A stretch of DNA of 9,880 nucleotides. Source: Burkholderiaceae bacterium. Lineage in GTDB: Bacteria; Pseudomonadota; Gammaproteobacteria; Burkholderiales; Burkholderiaceae_C. Each line of letters opens with the position of its first letter. The first letter of the stretch is position 1. The stretch is taken from assembly GCA_017853735.1 (NCBI GenBank), contig JAFMJA010000085.1:1-9880 (forward strand), in the 5' to 3' direction. The notes under the pieces are model-generated. The model had not been told where the DNA came from and did not search any database. It was given only the letters and a program-made list of their open reading frames with translations. Shown here in pieces: positions 8,216-9,880 of this stretch. A program made the position numbers and the translations under genes.

Positions 8216-8220
8216 AGGAG
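8216..8220 (+). promoter_or_regulatory. Strong ribosome binding site
   Basis: AGGAG (within GTGAGGAG) sits 6 nt before the ATG at 8227, the spacer being six A residues. It is the best Shine-Dalgarno site in the window, much stronger than that of the CHAT gene. It fixes the start at 8227 and suggests the small exported protein is made in larger amounts than the protease. Confidence 0.8.
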
Positions 8221-8226
8221 AAAAAA

Positions 8227-8670
8227 ATGATCAGGTTTTTGATGGCCGCCGCTGTGGTGATCAGCCAGGCTTGTATCGCCGCATTGGCCCAAAATTCGCC
8301 GCTGATTACTCCGGCTGAAGCAGCCTTGCCGCCGGCTGCGGGCGCATTGGCCACACGTGGCATCTCGCGCGGACCGGCGGTCAAATTGGTGTCGCCTGCT
8401 CCCGATGCGCCGGTGAAGTCCCCCTTCAATCTACGCCTGAATTTTGAAGCCAGGGGTGGTGAAAAGATTGACCCCAATTCGGTCAAGGTGGTCTATTTGA
8501 AGTCGCCTTTTGTTGACCTGACCCCCAGACTGCAATCGGCGATCACCGCCTCGGGTATCGAAATGCCTCAGACGCAAGTACCCCCGGGGGAGCACACCCT
8601 GCGTGTAACTGTCAAAGACTCGGCTGGTCGCGAGACCAACAGCACTGTGACCCTTTCAGTCGGCAAATAA
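8227..8670 (+). CDS. Small exported protein with one predicted Ig-like domain
   Basis: I do not recognise a named family for this 147-residue protein. It starts with a signal peptide: MIRF, a hydrophobic stretch to about residue 21, and ALA/QN as the likely signal peptidase I site near 22. After an Ala/Pro-rich linker (23-45), residues about 50-147 read like one beta-sandwich of Ig or fibronectin type: VKLVSPAPDAPVKSPFNL (52-69), then IDPNSVKVVYLKSP, DLTPRLQ, and the closing strands PPGEHTLRVTVKDSAGRE and VTLSV. The PPG-H-LRVTV-D--GR pattern is typical of such domains. No catalytic residues or mature-protein cysteines are visible, so a binding, scaffold or substrate role is more likely than an enzyme. 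Its TAA overlaps the next ATG by one base, so the two are coupled. The CHAT gene lies 97 bp upstream in the same orientation and may share its transcript. Confidence 0.82.
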   Translation: MIRFLMAAAVVISQACIAALAQNSPLITPAEAALPPAAGALATRGISRGPAVKLVSPAPDAPVKSPFNLRLNFEARGGEKIDPNSVKVVYLKSPFVDLTPRLQSAITASGIEMPQTQVPPGEHTLRVTVKDSAGRETNSTVTLSVGK

Positions 8671-9467
8671 TGAAGTGTCCTTACTGCCAGAGTGAAATCG
8701 AGGATGAAGCTCTGGTTTGCAAGGTATGTAGACGCGACCTCTATCTGTTCAAGCCTCTGCTCGCCAGGATTGCATCGCTGGAGGAGCAGGTCCAGGGCCT
8801 GGCGGAACACGAGTCTGACAAGGTCCGCATCCAGCAACTGGAAGCGCAGGTCAGCACACTGCATGAACAGCTGCACCGTCCGCCTGTTGGCGCGCAGGGT
8901 GTGTTGCTGGCCCTGGCCACCTATATCCTGCTGCCCCTTGGCCTGCTGCTGCTGGCGCACGCCATCATCACCATCGTCCTCGACACCAATCTGCTGTTTC
9001 TGCGCATCATCTCGATTGTCTTGCCACTTCCTTTTGGGCTGATGCTCATGCGGCAGGCCCGGCGCTCGATCTTTATTTGGTTTCTGGGAACCGTGGTCCT
9101 GGCAATTGCATCGGTGATAGGCATGAGCTGGATCACCAGCCTTGTCGACCATACACCTGTATTGCCCAAAGATGCTTTCGAGTGGAGAGAGTATCTTGAA
9201 TACGCTGCCAGCATCTCGCTCAGTTTCCTCACCGGCATGTTGATCGGAAGTATTTCCAGTACCAAGGCCCACCGGGCCGCTGGCAAAGCCCAGGCGCGCG
9301 CTTCTTTTGCCCAATCGCTTCTCTCCAGGGTGCTCGGCGCCAATCTGTCACCGGCCCAGATCAACGAGATCATGAAAAAGCTCAACGACTATGGCAGTTC
9401 GGCTGTTGCGCTGGGAACAACCGCCTTGTCTATCTACACCGGTTTGAAGGGCTTCATGGGCAAATAA
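8670..9467 (+). CDS. Zinc-ribbon, coiled-coil, four-helix inner-membrane protein
   Basis: This 265-residue protein has no name I can assign. It opens with a zinc ribbon, MKCPYCQSEIEDEALVCKVC, whose cysteines C3, C6, C17 and C20 form two CxxC knuckles. A heptad-like coiled coil follows (about 31-68, ARIASLEEQVQGL, IQQLEAQVSTLHEQL). Four hydrophobic helices are at about 77-102, 107-127, 133-153 and 176-196. Basic loops RQARRS (128-133) and KAHRAAGKAQAR (199-210) flank them, so the positive-inside rule puts both ends in the cytoplasm. The C-terminal 220-265 region has an amphipathic helix (SPAQINEIMKKLNDYG) and a Gly/Ala/Thr-rich end that could touch the membrane. The start is fixed by the TAATG overlap with the upstream gene and by the intact first knuckle; no separate Shine-Dalgarno site is seen. 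A sensor or adaptor role at the inner face of the membrane is inference. It converges on uvrD. Confidence 0.85.
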   Translation: MKCPYCQSEIEDEALVCKVCRRDLYLFKPLLARIASLEEQVQGLAEHESDKVRIQQLEAQVSTLHEQLHRPPVGAQGVLLALATYILLPLGLLLLAHAIITIVLDTNLLFLRIISIVLPLPFGLMLMRQARRSIFIWFLGTVVLAIASVIGMSWITSLVDHTPVLPKDAFEWREYLEYAASISLSFLTGMLIGSISSTKAHRAAGKAQARASFAQSLLSRVLGANLSPAQINEIMKKLNDYGSSAVALGTTALSIYTGLKGFMGK

Positions 9468-9488
9468 GCCCAGTGCATGCGCCTTGTC

Positions 9489-9880
9489 TCAGGGCGATAC
9501 GTCGAGCGGCGTCAACTTGGCCACGCTCAGTGCCAACCACTTGAGGCCATGGCGATTGAAGTTCACCTGGGCCCGTGCATCCTCACCTGCGCCTTCGAGA
9601 GTCAATACCTGGCCCTCACCAAACTTGTTGTGAAATACCCGCATCCCAGTGCGCAAGTCACCTGAGGGCGCTTTGGATGTGACTTCGATCTGGCGCTCGC
9701 GCTCAGGCGTGGGCCAACTGGCAGCCGCATGCTGTGCACCAGCGCCCCAGCGAGGGGCAGATACAGAACCAAAGCCAACTTGCTTGGGGGTAATCCATTT
9801 CAGGGACTGCTCGGGCAACTCGTCGAAAAAACGGCTGCGCACGTTGTAGCGTGTCTGCCCATGCAGCAGCCGGGTCTGCG
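9489..9880 (-). CDS. uvrD: DNA helicase II (UvrD), C-terminal part only
   Basis: This is the 3' end of the gene for UvrD, the 3'-5' superfamily 1 helicase of nucleotide excision and mismatch repair. About 129 residues are visible, entering at the right edge and ending at TGA 9491-9489. The first residues, QTRLLHGQTRYNVRSRFFDE, match the end of the UvrD helicase core, followed by LPEQSLKWITPKQ, a low-complexity linker, and the C-terminal Tudor-like domain GMRVFHNKFGEGQVLTLEG, then DARAQVNFNRHGLKWLALSVAKL. In E. coli UvrD this last domain (GQRVRHAKFGEG) contacts RNA polymerase. A GTG at 9842 is an internal valine, since the frame stays open upstream to the edge. All helicase motifs lie outside the window. 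It converges with the zinc-ribbon gene, leaving 21 bp with no visible terminator. Confidence 0.93.
   Translation of the reverse strand, partial: QTRLLHGQTRYNVRSRFFDELPEQSLKWITPKQVGFGSVSAPRWGAGAQHAAASWPTPERERQIEVTSKAPSGDLRTGMRVFHNKFGEGQVLTLEGAGEDARAQVNFNRHGLKWLALSVAKLTPLDVSP

Noticed and set aside
8227..8310. Lipoprotein signal for the Ig-like protein (C16 in SQAC)
   Set aside because: Positions -3 and -2 (Ser, Gln) do not fit a lipobox, and a standard ALA/Q signal peptidase I site follows a few residues later.
8568..9314. 248-residue open frame on the minus strand
   Set aside because: Antisense to the Ig-like and zinc-ribbon genes; composition is rich in Gln, His and Asp with no domain, and the plus-strand frames have a ribosome site and coupling.
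9468..9488. Bidirectional terminator between the convergent genes
   Set aside because: The 21-bp gap holds only a short GCATGC palindrome with no stable stem or T run.
9489..9842. Complete 117-residue gene starting at GTG 9842
   Set aside because: The frame continues upstream to the window edge with UvrD-like sequence (QTRLLHGQTRYN), so this is the tail of uvrD.

Overview
The window looks like a chromosomal segment of a betaproteobacterium, most likely Burkholderiales and close to Comamonadaceae. The grounds are a GC-rich, compact layout and a run of housekeeping genes typical of that group: polA, a DUF2782-type secreted protein, an APH-fold ThrB and a BPSS1780-family membrane protein, with uvrD at the far edge. 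The assignment rests on gene content and protein character read by eye, not on a search.

Layout. Positions 1-2711 (minus strand) hold nearly all of DNA polymerase I; its last ~20-25 codons lie beyond the left edge. A 52-bp divergent spacer (2712-2763) separates it from a rightward three-gene operon. That operon is a small exported DUF2782-like protein (2764-3090), homoserine kinase thrB (3094-4089) and a six-helix BPSS1780-family membrane protein (4086-4847). The genes are spaced 3 bp apart and then overlap by 4 bp. A hairpin followed by TTTT (4848-4886) probably ends the operon.

A rightward accessory block follows (4932-9467). It encodes a 1065-residue exported TPR-CHAT caspase-like protease, a 147-residue exported protein that looks like one Ig-like beta-sandwich, and a 265-residue zinc-ribbon/coiled-coil/four-helix membrane protein. 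The last two overlap by 1 nt (TAATG) and are surely co-translated. A 97-bp spacer lies between the CHAT gene and this pair and holds a strong Shine-Dalgarno site and a near-perfect palindrome. On the right, uvrD enters on the minus strand (9489-9880), converging on the block with a 21-bp gap.

How the genes may work together. polA and uvrD are DNA repair and replication genes and thrB is threonine biosynthesis. The CHAT block is the unusual part. It pairs a predicted periplasmic cysteine protease, whose only cysteine is the catalytic one, with a small periplasmic Ig-like protein and an inner-membrane protein exposing a zinc ribbon to the cytoplasm. A protease/substrate-or-adaptor/membrane-sensor module is a reasonable hypothesis, but nothing in the sequence proves function. 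I saw no tRNA, rRNA, CRISPR array, insertion sequence or long repeat. No gene-free stretch exceeds 100 bp.
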